Source of the DNA: Flavobacteriaceae bacterium
Lineage (GTDB): Bacteria; Bacteroidota; Bacteroidia; Flavobacteriales; Flavobacteriaceae
Reading direction: 5' to 3'
Length of the DNA stretch: 15,330 bases
NCBI GenBank assembly: GCA_015489265.1
Contig: WFZY01000304.1
Span: 1 to 15,330, forward strand
This document shows, in pieces, positions 1-6,710 of this stretch; position 1 is the first letter of the stretch; each line of letters begins with the position of its first letter. Below the pieces are notes generated by a model that saw only the letters and a list, made by a program, of their open reading frames with translations, had not been told where the DNA came from and searched no databases. Both the position numbers and the translations under genes were made by a program.

Positions 1-1809
1 GAAATCAAGATTGAAACGCATACCGAAACTTTATCGCACTTAAAAATACCTAAAGTTTCCCTACCCAAATACGAAGCTTGGGGCGATTTACTCAAATGGC
101 AACTCAAAGAAAACGTACCGGGCGAATATCCGTATGCTGCCGGTATTTATCCGTTTAAACGCACGGGTGAAGACCCGACTCGTATGTTTGCCGGCGAAGG
201 CACACCCGAACGTACCAACCGGCGGTTTCATTATGTCAGTTTGGGTATGCCTGCCAAACGCTTATCTACCGCCTTTGACAGTGTTACGCTCTATGGTAAC
301 GACCCTGATGAACGCCCCGATATTTATGGTAAAATTGGCAACTCGGGTGTATCAATCTGTTGCTTGGACGATGCCAAAAAACTCTACTCCGGTTTTGACC
401 TGTCCGACCCGAAAACGTCCGTATCTATGACCATTAACGGACCGGCACCGATGATGTTGGCGTTTTTTATGAATGCCGCCATCGACCAAAATGTCGAAAA
501 ATACCTGAAAACGAACAACTTAACCCATTTAGTTGAAGCCAAACTCAAAGAAAAATATGATGACCGCGGTTTGGAACGTCCTAAATATCATGGCGATTTA
601 CCCGAAGGTAATAATGGTTTGGGGTTATTGATGCTCGGGGTGACCGGCGATGAAATTCTGGATAAGGAAACTTATGACAAAATCAAATATGACACCATTG
701 CCAAAGTACGCGGCACCATTCAAGCTGATATTCTGAAAGAAGATCAAGCCCAAAATACTTGTATTTTTTCTACGGAATTTTCATTGCGTTTGATGGGTGA
801 TATTCAAGAATATTTTATCGACAATAAAGTGCGAAATTTTTATTCGGTTTCCATATCGGGCTATCATATTGCCGAAGCGGGTGCCAATCCCATTACACAG
901 TTGGCATTGACCTTGGCTAACGGATTTACGTATGTTGAATACTACTTATCGCGCGGTATGGACATCAACAAATTTGCCCCTAACCTATCCTTTTTCTTTT
1001 CTAATGGGATGGATGCCGAATATTCGGTTATCGGACGCGTCGCCAGACGAATTTGGGCAAAAGCCATGAAAGAAAAATACGGTGCCAATGCCCGCTCGCA
1101 AATGCTCAAATATCATATCCAAACCAGCGGTCGCAGTTTACACGCCCAAGAAATCGATTTTAATGACATCCGCACGACTTTGCAAGCACTGTATGCCATT
1201 TATGACAATACCAATTCACTACACACCAATGCTTACGATGAAGCGATTACTACACCCACCGAAGAAAGTGTTCGCCGGGCTATGGCTATTCAGTTGATTA
1301 TCAACAAGGAACTCGGTTTAGCCAAAAATGAAAACCCAATTCAAGGTAGTTTTATCATCGAAGAATTAACCGACTTGGTCGAAGAAGCCATATATGCCGA
1401 ATTTGACCGTTTAACCGAACGTGGTGGTGTATTGGGTGCTATGGAAACCATGTATCAACGTAGTAAAATACAAGAAGAAAGTTTGTATTACGAAACCTTA
1501 AAACATACCGGAAAGTTACCAATCATTGGTGTTAATACATTTTTAGGAAAAGACGGTAGTAAAACACAAATTCCGGGGGAAGTTATCCGAGCTACCGAAG
1601 CTGAAAAACAACAGCAAATCAAAACGGTTCGCAATCTGTATAAAACCTATGAAAACGAAGCCCCCAAACGTTTGCGAAAGGTGCAAGAAGCCGCCATTAA
1701 CAACCAAAATATTTTTGCCGAACTGATGGAAGCCGCCAAGGTCAGTTCGCTGGGACAATTAACGGATGCTTTATTTTTAGTAGGCGGACAGTATCGTAGG
1801 AATATGTAA
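1..1809 (+). CDS. icmF: Fused isobutyryl-CoA mutase (IcmF-type), C-terminal mutase part, 5' truncated
   Basis: The reading frame is open from base 1 and gives 602 residues, so the start lies outside the window. Full IcmF proteins are roughly 1,100 residues (B12-binding domain, MeaI-like GTPase chaperone, linker, mutase barrel); only the barrel and its tail are here. The family is adenosylcobalamin-dependent and carries out a radical 1,2-rearrangement of isobutyryl-CoA to n-butyryl-CoA in the cytoplasm. Visible motifs are DPTRMFAGEG (about residues 58-67), SVSMTINGPAP, a long IcmF-type insertion ending in GTIQADILKEDQAQNT, and SGYHIAEAGANP, which holds the substrate-contacting His. Phe63 and Gln251 fall where methylmalonyl-CoA mutase has Tyr and Arg, matching isobutyryl-CoA mutases. 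No partner subunit gene follows, as expected for a fused enzyme. Methylmalonyl-CoA mutase or pivaloyl-CoA mutase are less likely alternatives. Residue assignment is from memory of the family, not from a computed alignment. Confidence 0.93.
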   Translation, partial: EIKIETHTETLSHLKIPKVSLPKYEAWGDLLKWQLKENVPGEYPYAAGIYPFKRTGEDPTRMFAGEGTPERTNRRFHYVSLGMPAKRLSTAFDSVTLYGNDPDERPDIYGKIGNSGVSICCLDDAKKLYSGFDLSDPKTSVSMTINGPAPMMLAFFMNAAIDQNVEKYLKTNNLTHLVEAKLKEKYDDRGLERPKYHGDLPEGNNGLGLLMLGVTGDEILDKETYDKIKYDTIAKVRGTIQADILKEDQAQNTCIFSTEFSLRLMGDIQEYFIDNKVRNFYSVSISGYHIAEAGANPITQLALTLANGFTYVEYYLSRGMDINKFAPNLSFFFSNGMDAEYSVIGRVARRIWAKAMKEKYGANARSQMLKYHIQTSGRSLHAQEIDFNDIRTTLQALYAIYDNTNSLHTNAYDEAITTPTEESVRRAMAIQLIINKELGLAKNENPIQGSFIIEELTDLVEEAIYAEFDRLTERGGVLGAMETMYQRSKIQEESLYYETLKHTGKLPIIGVNTFLGKDGSKTQIPGEVIRATEAEKQQQIKTVRNLYKTYENEAPKRLRKVQEAAINNQNIFAELMEAAKVSSLGQLTDALFLVGGQYRRNM

Positions 1810-1878
1810 TTTTTGATGAATTGATGAATTGATTATTGATAATTTTCAACTAACCATTTATAATTAAAATAAATTTCT

Positions 1879-1886
1879 TAAATTTG
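1879..1886 (+). promoter_or_regulatory. Possible Bacteroidota -7 element upstream of the 89-residue ORF
   Basis: TAAATTTG matches the TAnnTTTG consensus 53 bases before the ATG at 1940. At the expected -33 distance there is only TTT instead of TTG, so the match is partial. In AT-rich DNA a chance match is quite possible. Confidence 0.35.
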
Positions 1887-1939
1887 TAATTAAAATATGT
1901 TATCCTAAAGCATACTATCATTTATCAAAAAAAATAAAA

Positions 1940-2209
1940 ATGTCTGAAGAAAAAAGAAACATCAAAATTACAATGAAAGTTTCCAATTCATTTAAAATTT
2001 ATGTTGGACACGTTATCAACGATGATTTTAAAGAAGGCGATTTGGAAAGGGGTTATACCAAAGTTGTCAGCAGAACTATTGGCGACTATGTTTACTATAA
2101 ACGTCCGCCCAAAGATATGATGATCATGGCGGTAGTCAAAAAACGGGATATGAAATTTCTTAAAGATGAACTTAAAGAAATTATCCCTGATTTGGTTTAT
2201 TTTGTATAA
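1940..2209 (+). CDS. Hypothetical protein, 89 residues
   Basis: I do not recognise this protein. It is small, highly charged (many Lys, Asp and Glu), with no signal peptide, no membrane segment and no Cys pair. Hydrophobic and charged residues alternate near the N-terminus (NIKITMKV, FKIYVGHV) as in beta strands. There is a central YKRPPKDMMIM stretch, then a probable helix (RDMKFLKDELKEIIP) and the C-terminus DLVYFV. A small cytoplasmic alpha/beta fold is plausible but inferred. Support for a real gene: it is the only long frame here, it lies on the strand of both neighbours, and a TAnnTTTG-like element sits upstream. There is no clear ribosome binding site, which is usual in this genome. 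It ends about 80 bases before the SRP RNA promoter. A second in-frame Met at residue 12 is an alternative start. Confidence 0.7.
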   Translation: MSEEKRNIKITMKVSNSFKIYVGHVINDDFKEGDLERGYTKVVSRTIGDYVYYKRPPKDMMIMAVVKKRDMKFLKDELKEIIPDLVYFV

Positions 2210-2264
2210 TCTTTACAGACATTTTTGTTATTTGAATCTGCCCGAAAAGATTTTTCACTAAAAA

Positions 2265-2297
2265 CTTGGAATAATTGTATAAGATTATGTATCTTTG
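2265..2297 (+). promoter_or_regulatory. Bacteroidota-type promoter of the SRP RNA gene
   Basis: TATCTTTG at 2290-2297 is a perfect TAnnTTTG -7 element. CTTG at 2265-2268 serves as the -33 element, with a 21-base spacer. Transcription would begin at about 2302, exactly where the 5' strand of the SRP RNA terminal helix (GGCAAG) begins. Confidence 0.8.
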
Positions 2298-2301
2298 CAT
2301 C

Positions 2302-2395
2302 GGCAAGTCCTACACGACCAGCTCCCTTTGAATCCCCCAGGGCAGGAATGCAGCAAGGGTAGAAGGTTGTAGCGGTGCGATGTAGGTAGCTTGCC
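2302..2395 (+). ncRNA. ffs: Signal recognition particle RNA (small bacterial 4.5S type)
   Basis: This RNA forms the SRP with Ffh and targets nascent membrane proteins to FtsY and SecYEG. The universally conserved domain IV is visible: CAGGGCAGGAATGCAGCAAGGG at 2338-2359, with a GGAA tetraloop (2345-2348) closed by GCA/TGC. The flanking helix pairs CCCTT (2324-2328) with AAGGG (2355-2359). The ends close into a rod: GGCAAG (2302-2307) pairs with CTTGCC (2390-2395), and CCTACA (2309-2314) pairs with TGTAGG (2381-2386). The length of about 94 nt fits the small form without an Alu domain. A perfect promoter lies directly upstream and a T-rich run directly downstream. Frames read through this region on either strand should not be taken as genes. 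Confidence 0.96.
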
Positions 2396-2406
2396 ATTTT
2401 TTATTG
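2390..2406 (+). terminator. Intrinsic terminator of the SRP RNA
   Basis: The 3' strand of the SRP RNA terminal helix (CTTGCC, 2390-2395) is followed at once by ATTTTTTATT. The RNA's own closing helix plus this T run would end transcription near 2403. Confidence 0.65.
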
Positions 2407-2465
2407 GTGGCTATTTGTAAAAATTGTCGTAATTTTATTCCATATTTTCAAAATCCATTCTACCA

Positions 2466-3278
2466 ATGCATAAAACTTCAAAAGTTGTCCTTTTAACCGG
2501 TGCTTCCGGTGGATTAGGCACGGCAATTGCCCGACATCTTTCACAAAAAAATTACAAAGTTTACGGTACATCACGAAAAGAACGAGTGTCTCAGTATTAT
2601 ACATGGGTACCTATGGACTTGTCGGACGCTGCATCTATCGATAAAGCAATAAATTCGGTTTTAAGCAAGGAAAATCGTATCGATATTTTAATCAACAATG
2701 CCGGTATCGGCATTACCGGCAGCATAGAAGAAACCCCTATTGACGACTTACGGAAAGTTTTTGAAGTTAATTTTTTCGGTATGGTCCAAACCATTCAAAA
2801 AGTTGTACCGGTTATGCGCGGGCAACAATCCGGAACCATTATCAATATCAGCAGTATCGCCGGCTATACGGGTTTGCCTTTCAGGGGTTTTTATTCGGCA
2901 ACCAAATCGGCAGTTATGCGTATGAGTGAAGCTTTAAGTAGCGAAGTTCAACAATTTAATATCAAAGTGATAGACGTAGCGCCCGGCGATTTTAAAACCA
3001 ATATTGCAGCCGGTCGTTTATATACCGAAGCGCGTGAAGATTCGCCATATTATGCTGACTACAAACGTATTTTAAAAATGATTGACGATGAAGTTGATGC
3101 CGGTTTAGAACCGGATATTTTAGGTCGTAAAGTGGATAAAATATTACAGACAAAACACCCCAAATTGCGTTATAATATTGGGTTATTTATGCAACGGCTT
3201 ACCCCCTATTTAACTTGCCTATTATCCGGACGATTTTTTGAAAAATTAATTCTTAAGCATTATAAAATGCGGAAATGA
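2466..3278 (+). CDS. Short-chain dehydrogenase/reductase (SDR family)
   Basis: A 270-residue classical SDR, the usual length for the family. These enzymes oxidise or reduce an alcohol/carbonyl substrate with NAD(P) in the cytoplasm. Visible motifs are the cofactor loop TGASGGLG (residues 11-18), NNAG (77-80), the catalytic Asn in EVNFFG (Asn102), catalytic Ser130 in NISSIAG, and YSATK (Tyr143, Lys147). All four catalytic residues are present. Arg37 just after the second strand (GTSRK) suggests NADP(H) preference, which is inference. The C-terminal 60 or so residues are basic with a hydrophobic stretch (FMQRLTPYLTCLL), which could be a substrate lid or membrane-associating segment. The substrate cannot be told from sequence. 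The gene starts about 70 bases after the SRP RNA; no promoter of its own is clear. It is convergent with the response regulator gene. Confidence 0.93.
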   Translation: MHKTSKVVLLTGASGGLGTAIARHLSQKNYKVYGTSRKERVSQYYTWVPMDLSDAASIDKAINSVLSKENRIDILINNAGIGITGSIEETPIDDLRKVFEVNFFGMVQTIQKVVPVMRGQQSGTIINISSIAGYTGLPFRGFYSATKSAVMRMSEALSSEVQQFNIKVIDVAPGDFKTNIAAGRLYTEAREDSPYYADYKRILKMIDDEVDAGLEPDILGRKVDKILQTKHPKLRYNIGLFMQRLTPYLTCLLSGRFFEKLILKHYKMRK

Positions 3279-3355
3279 TTTTGTGATTGCGATGTTTCAA
3301 CTAACGTCAAAATTAATTTACTGATTATCAACTAATAATATATTGTTATCAGACC

Positions 3356-3388
3356 AGACCTACTAGGTTTTGGAAACCTAATTGGTCT
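3356..3388. repeat. Palindromic repeat, REP-like (copy 1)
   Basis: AGACCTACTAGGTTT (3356-3370), a TGG loop, then AAACCTAATTGGTCT (3374-3388). The arms pair over 15 positions with one mismatch and one G-T pair. It lies between the convergent ends of the SDR and response regulator genes. The same GACCTA...AGGTT/AACCT...GGTC design recurs at 4853-4883, so this is a dispersed palindrome rather than an ordinary terminator, though the T-rich bases after it could let it end SDR transcription. Confidence 0.75.
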
Positions 3389-3473
3389 TTACATTCATTT
3401 TTTACCATTTCGTCATATCGTTAGCACAAGTATTCAACGAAATCCTTTCCGTATGCTGATTGATGCGATGTTT

Positions 3474-4637
3474 CTACTTGCTTGCAAACATCTTGACATC
3501 TTTATCGCTAACTTCGTCGCCACCCAAAATAATCAGGCGTTCTACCACATTGCGCAACTCGCGAATGTTACCTGTCCAATCGTATTCTTGCAGCATTTTA
3601 ACGGCTTTGTCAGTGAATTTTTTGACCGGCATATTTTGTTCCGTCGCAATTTTTTTAGTAAAATGTTCAATCAACAACGGAATATCTTCCCTGCGTTCAT
3701 TGAGCGACGGTACTTCTATCAAAATAACTGCCAGCCGATGGTATAAATCTTCGCGAAAACGACCTTCGGCTATTTCTTTTTTCAAATCTTTGTTCGTTGC
3801 GGCAATAACCCGCACATCCACCTTGATATCTTTATCGCTACCAACGCGATTGATACGGCTTTCTTGCAGCGCCCGCAATACTTTTGCCTGAGCTGACAAA
3901 CTCATATCGCCTACTTCGTCAAGAAAAAGCGTTCCACCGTTGGCTTGTTCAAATTTACCTTTCTTGTCTTTATAAGCTCCTGTAAACGATCCTTTTACAT
4001 GTCCAAACAACACGCTTTCAATCAATTCCGATGGAATTGCGGCACAATTGACTTCAACCATGGGCCCTTTGCTGCGTTTACTTTTTTGATGAATCCAATG
4101 TGCTACCAACTCTTTTCCGCTACCATTGCTTCCGGTAATCAATACGCGTGCATCAGTAGGTGCAACCTTTTCGATGACATCTTTAATTTGTTGCATTTTT
4201 TCGGAATTACCGATCATTTCATATTTCTTGCTGACCCGTTTTTTGAGTTGCTTGTTTTCAACTACCAACTCCTTATGTTCTAAAGCATTTTTTACCGAAG
4301 TCATCAAACGGTTTAAATCCGGCGGTTTTGAAATATAATCAAAGGCACCGAGACGCATACTATCGACAGCCGTATCAACATCGCCGTGACCGGAAATCAT
4401 GACAAAAGTGGTTTCGGGTTTTATTTTTTTGCTTGCTTCCAAAACTTCTATACCGTCTTTTTTAGGCATTTTAATATCGCATAAAACCAAATCATAATCA
4501 TTTTGTTTGATTTTATCCAAACCTTCAGCCCCATCTCCTGCTTCATCTATAACATAAGTTTTATCCATTTGCTCCAAAATACGTTTTAAAACACGTCTAA
4601 TAGCAGCTTCATCTTCTATAATTAGAATTTTTTTCAT
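3474..4637 (-). CDS. NtrC-family response regulator (receiver plus sigma-54 AAA+ domain), no HTH
   Basis: The protein has 387 residues. The N-terminal receiver (about 1-120) has acidic Glu8/Asp9/Glu10, phospho-acceptor Asp54 in CDIKMP, Ser82 and Lys104. The central sigma-54-interacting AAA+ ATPase domain (about 140-370) has Walker A GSNGSGKE (169-176), the sigma-54 contact loop GSFTGA (216-221, Ser for the usual Ala), Walker B TLFLDEVGD (236-244), GRFREDLYHRL (292-302) with the arginine fingers, and WTGNIRELRNVVER (354-367). It would remodel sigma-54 RNA polymerase after phosphorylation. The protein stops 20 residues after the last motif, so the Fis-type HTH found in NtrC, AtoC and ZraR is absent. 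No histidine kinase gene adjoins it. Palindromic repeats lie on both sides. The start fits the MKKILIIEDE receiver opening. Confidence 0.95.
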   Translation of the reverse strand: MKKILIIEDEAAIRRVLKRILEQMDKTYVIDEAGDGAEGLDKIKQNDYDLVLCDIKMPKKDGIEVLEASKKIKPETTFVMISGHGDVDTAVDSMRLGAFDYISKPPDLNRLMTSVKNALEHKELVVENKQLKKRVSKKYEMIGNSEKMQQIKDVIEKVAPTDARVLITGSNGSGKELVAHWIHQKSKRSKGPMVEVNCAAIPSELIESVLFGHVKGSFTGAYKDKKGKFEQANGGTLFLDEVGDMSLSAQAKVLRALQESRINRVGSDKDIKVDVRVIAATNKDLKKEIAEGRFREDLYHRLAVILIEVPSLNERREDIPLLIEHFTKKIATEQNMPVKKFTDKAVKMLQEYDWTGNIRELRNVVERLIILGGDEVSDKDVKMFASK

Positions 4638-4685
4638 TATGATTTGTGGTTTATCAGTGATTTATAATTTTATAAAAATTTAAGG

Positions 4686-4693
4686 CAAATATA
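4686..4693 (-). promoter_or_regulatory. Putative -7 element of the response regulator gene
   Basis: On the minus strand this reads TATATTTG, a perfect TAnnTTTG, 49 bases upstream of the ATG at 4637. No TTG sits at the normal -33 distance; the nearest is about 26 bases away. Confidence 0.5.
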
Positions 4694-4852
4694 AGGTTTT
4701 TTCAAATTATATAAATTAGCAATTTAAACCATGAAAGGTAAATTAACCAAAATGATACTTTCAATGTATTTGTCTCAATCAGCCAGATAAAGTCTTCCGT
4801 TAAATCCTATTACAATCTTATACTAAGATGTTGATTTGCAGCAATTTGAATA

Positions 4853-4883
4853 GACCTAGCAGGTTGGGGAAACCTACTAGGTC
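4853..4883. repeat. Palindromic repeat, REP-like (copy 2)
   Basis: GACCTAGCAGGTT (4853-4865), loop GGGGA, AACCTACTAGGTC (4871-4883). The arms pair completely with one G-T pair. It lies 38 bases beyond the stop of the DUF389 gene and upstream of the response regulator, and is clearly related to the palindrome at 3356-3388. No T run follows on either strand, so it is not a classical terminator. The rest of 4638-4920 shows nothing else beyond the response regulator -7 element. Confidence 0.75.
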
Positions 4884-4920
4884 ACAATAATTTTACGATA
4901 GATATTTTATCTGATCCCAT

Positions 4921-6375
4921 TTACGGCAAACTGACCAGTTTAAGCGTATCTAATTTTAACCGTTCTTTGGTCCATTTATAAAAAGTTTTTTCCAACCGGC
5001 GCCGTTTATAACGTGGCAAATGCCTATCCCACTTAATTAAAAATACCGGCAAGGTATCTTTTTGTTTAAAATTCGTATTAATCAAACGTCCTGCGGACAG
5101 TTCCTTGATACTTGGAAAAATGGCTTTGGCTTCTTGTGAAAATTGGGTAAAAGGCAGTTTATTTTGTTCTTTTTGTTGTTTGAGTTTGATGATTTCTTCC
5201 GTTAAACGTTTGATTTGTGCATCTTTATTTTTGATGGTTTCTTTGTTTTCTTTAAATAATTTGTCCAGTATTTGTTGCTTAAGTTTTTCCGATAAATTTT
5301 GCTCTATTTCGCGAGTATTATCTGTTGATTGATATACTTTTAAAACGGCGTCTTTAAAATCCGGATTATTTTGCAAGCGTTTTTGCCATGTATCTATCGT
5401 TTCCTTGGGAACGATGTCGCCCATCATATACACGACAATTTCTTTTTTATCGGGATCAATTTTGTTTTTAATAATTTGGGCTCCTTCGTATTTGATGTTT
5501 TTTGCGACAAAAGATTCAGCCGCACGTTTAAAAATTTCTTGATTATACATTTTAACGAATGACATGATGCTGGGAATCATCACCAAAATAGCCAAAATAT
5601 AAATAACACGACTGATGCGACGTCTTTTTGCCGAATTGAGATAGTGTGCTACCGGAAAATGTAAATATTTGATGACTAAAAAGGTCGCTAAAGCAATAAA
5701 AAACGAATTAATCAGCAGCAGGTACATGGCACCCGAAAAAAAGTGCATATTACCGGTTGCCAAACCAAAGCCGGCGGTACACAAGGGCGGCATCAAAGCC
5801 GTAGCAATGGCAACACCGCTAATGACATTGAAAAACCCTTTTTTGGTTAAAGCTACAATGCCGGCAAGTCCCCCGAAAAAGGCAATCATCACATCAAAAA
5901 AAGTTGGGGATGTCCGGGCTAATAATTCGCTTGATTCGTATGCCAAAGGTGAGATTTTGAAATAAAGAAAGGAAGTCAAGATGCTCAAAGTTACCATAAC
6001 CAAAAAATTGATACTCGATTTTTTAAACGTATCGATATCATTGGTACCAATGGCAAAACCGGCACCCATAATAGGTCCCATCAACGGCGAAATTAACATC
6101 GCCCCGATGACGACCGGTGTCGAATTGGCATTTAAGCCAACTGAAGCAATCATCACCGAAAAAATCAATAACCAAGCCGTATGCCCGCGAAACGGAATGT
6201 TTTCAAGAATCGTTTGACGGGTAAATGCTTTATCTGCGTTTTTGCGAATGTTAAAAAGTTCCTTGATAAAGTCTATTGCAACTTGCCAAAATTCTTTAAA
6301 TTCCTTTTTAACAATCTTTTCCTTTTCTTGAATGATGACTTCTTCTAAATTTTCATTTGATTTTTTTGTTTCCAT
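4921..6375 (-). CDS. DUF389 family integral membrane protein
   Basis: The protein has 484 residues. After about 60 soluble residues come seven or so hydrophobic segments (about 66-84, 86-109, 122-142, 158-178, 183-208, 213-236, 255-275). The family signatures are GAMLISPLMGPI (91-102) and ATALMPPL (191-198). The last 200 residues are soluble and include a strong predicted coiled coil, rich in Lys, Glu and Gln (about 355-405). The molecular function of DUF389 is not established; a transport role is often supposed. Start choice: an upstream ATG at 6405 would add ten residues (MYICFESYYY), but a perfect -7 promoter element lies inside that stretch (6395-6402), so a transcript could not include it. 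The METKKS start at 6375 is therefore preferred. It is probably transcribed alone. Confidence 0.9.
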   Translation of the reverse strand: METKKSNENLEEVIIQEKEKIVKKEFKEFWQVAIDFIKELFNIRKNADKAFTRQTILENIPFRGHTAWLLIFSVMIASVGLNANSTPVVIGAMLISPLMGPIMGAGFAIGTNDIDTFKKSSINFLVMVTLSILTSFLYFKISPLAYESSELLARTSPTFFDVMIAFFGGLAGIVALTKKGFFNVISGVAIATALMPPLCTAGFGLATGNMHFFSGAMYLLLINSFFIALATFLVIKYLHFPVAHYLNSAKRRRISRVIYILAILVMIPSIMSFVKMYNQEIFKRAAESFVAKNIKYEGAQIIKNKIDPDKKEIVVYMMGDIVPKETIDTWQKRLQNNPDFKDAVLKVYQSTDNTREIEQNLSEKLKQQILDKLFKENKETIKNKDAQIKRLTEEIIKLKQQKEQNKLPFTQFSQEAKAIFPSIKELSAGRLINTNFKQKDTLPVFLIKWDRHLPRYKRRRLEKTFYKWTKERLKLDTLKLVSLP

Positions 6376-6394
6376 ATAGTAGTAGGATTCGAAA

Positions 6395-6402
6395 CAAATA
6401 TA
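6395..6402 (-). promoter_or_regulatory. Putative -7 element of the DUF389 gene
   Basis: The minus strand reads TATATTTG, a perfect TAnnTTTG, 20 bases before the ATG at 6375. No good -33 TTG is seen. This element is what decides the start of the downstream gene. Confidence 0.55.
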
Positions 6403-6430
6403 CAATTTTTTTTAAGAAAAGTGGTTTCAT

Positions 6431-6588
6431 ATCGATTAAGGGGGAATATATAATATCTCAAATAATAATGTCACCCCTTTGGGGTTTTAATGATTTTGTT
6501 TTTATGGTTTATTACAATAATATCAGTCCTTCGGGCTTCATATATAAAGAACCCCATAGGGGTGAAATTATTTGAAAAGATAATCGAT
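6431..6588. repeat. Composite palindromic intergenic element (REP/BIME-like)
   Basis: Two 23-base arms, AATAATGTCACCCCTTTGGGG plus TT (6464-6486) and AACCCCATAGGGGTGAAATT plus ATT (6550-6572), are inverted copies with two mismatches. Each arm is itself a small palindrome (ACCCCTTTGGGGT, ACCCCATAGGGGT). Between them is a CCTTCGGG mini-hairpin (6528-6535). An outer perfect 8-base inverted repeat (ATCGATTA at 6431-6438, TAATCGAT at 6581-6588) may mark the edges or be chance. No transposase lies nearby. It fills most of the 335-base gap 6376-6710, which otherwise holds the DUF389 promoter and the dnaJ terminator. A short frame through it (NNISPSGF...) is an artefact of the repeat. Confidence 0.75.
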
Positions 6589-6675
6589 GCGATTTGATTC
6601 TTGAGCTTAATTTATTATTACTCACACAAAACAATATAGACCCAGATAAGTTTTAAACCCGTAGTAGATTAAGTC

Positions 6676-6705
6676 AAAAAAAATCTGCCTTTTTCGGCAG
6701 ATTTT
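6676..6705 (-). terminator. Intrinsic terminator of the grpE-dnaJ operon
   Basis: Read on the minus strand: AAAATCTGCC (6705-6696), loop GAAAAA, GGCAGATTTT (6689-6680), then T continuing to 6676. The 10-bp stem is perfect, the T run is eight long, and it starts five bases after the dnaJ stop codon. Confidence 0.92.
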
Positions 6706-6710
6706 GAAGT

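Noticed and set aside
1810..1850. Short tandem TGATGAAT repeats after icmF
   Set aside because: Only two and a half copies of an AT-rich octamer; simple-sequence drift is enough to explain it.
2197..2397. 66-residue minus-strand frame over the SRP RNA
   Set aside because: It is antisense to a structured RNA gene with its own promoter and terminator; the frame exists because the RNA lacks stops by chance.
3453..4338. Several plus-strand frames (97, 143, 112 and 70 residues) opposite the response regulator
   Set aside because: They are antisense shadows of a well-supported gene and show no family motifs.
6376..6405. Upstream start for the DUF389 protein (MYICFESYYY)
   Set aside because: A perfect -7 promoter element lies inside this stretch, so the transcript should begin downstream of that ATG.
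6357..6575. 72-residue plus-strand frame with NNISPSGF
   Set aside because: It runs through the palindromic element and the DUF389 promoter; proteins of this kind are translated repeats, not genes.
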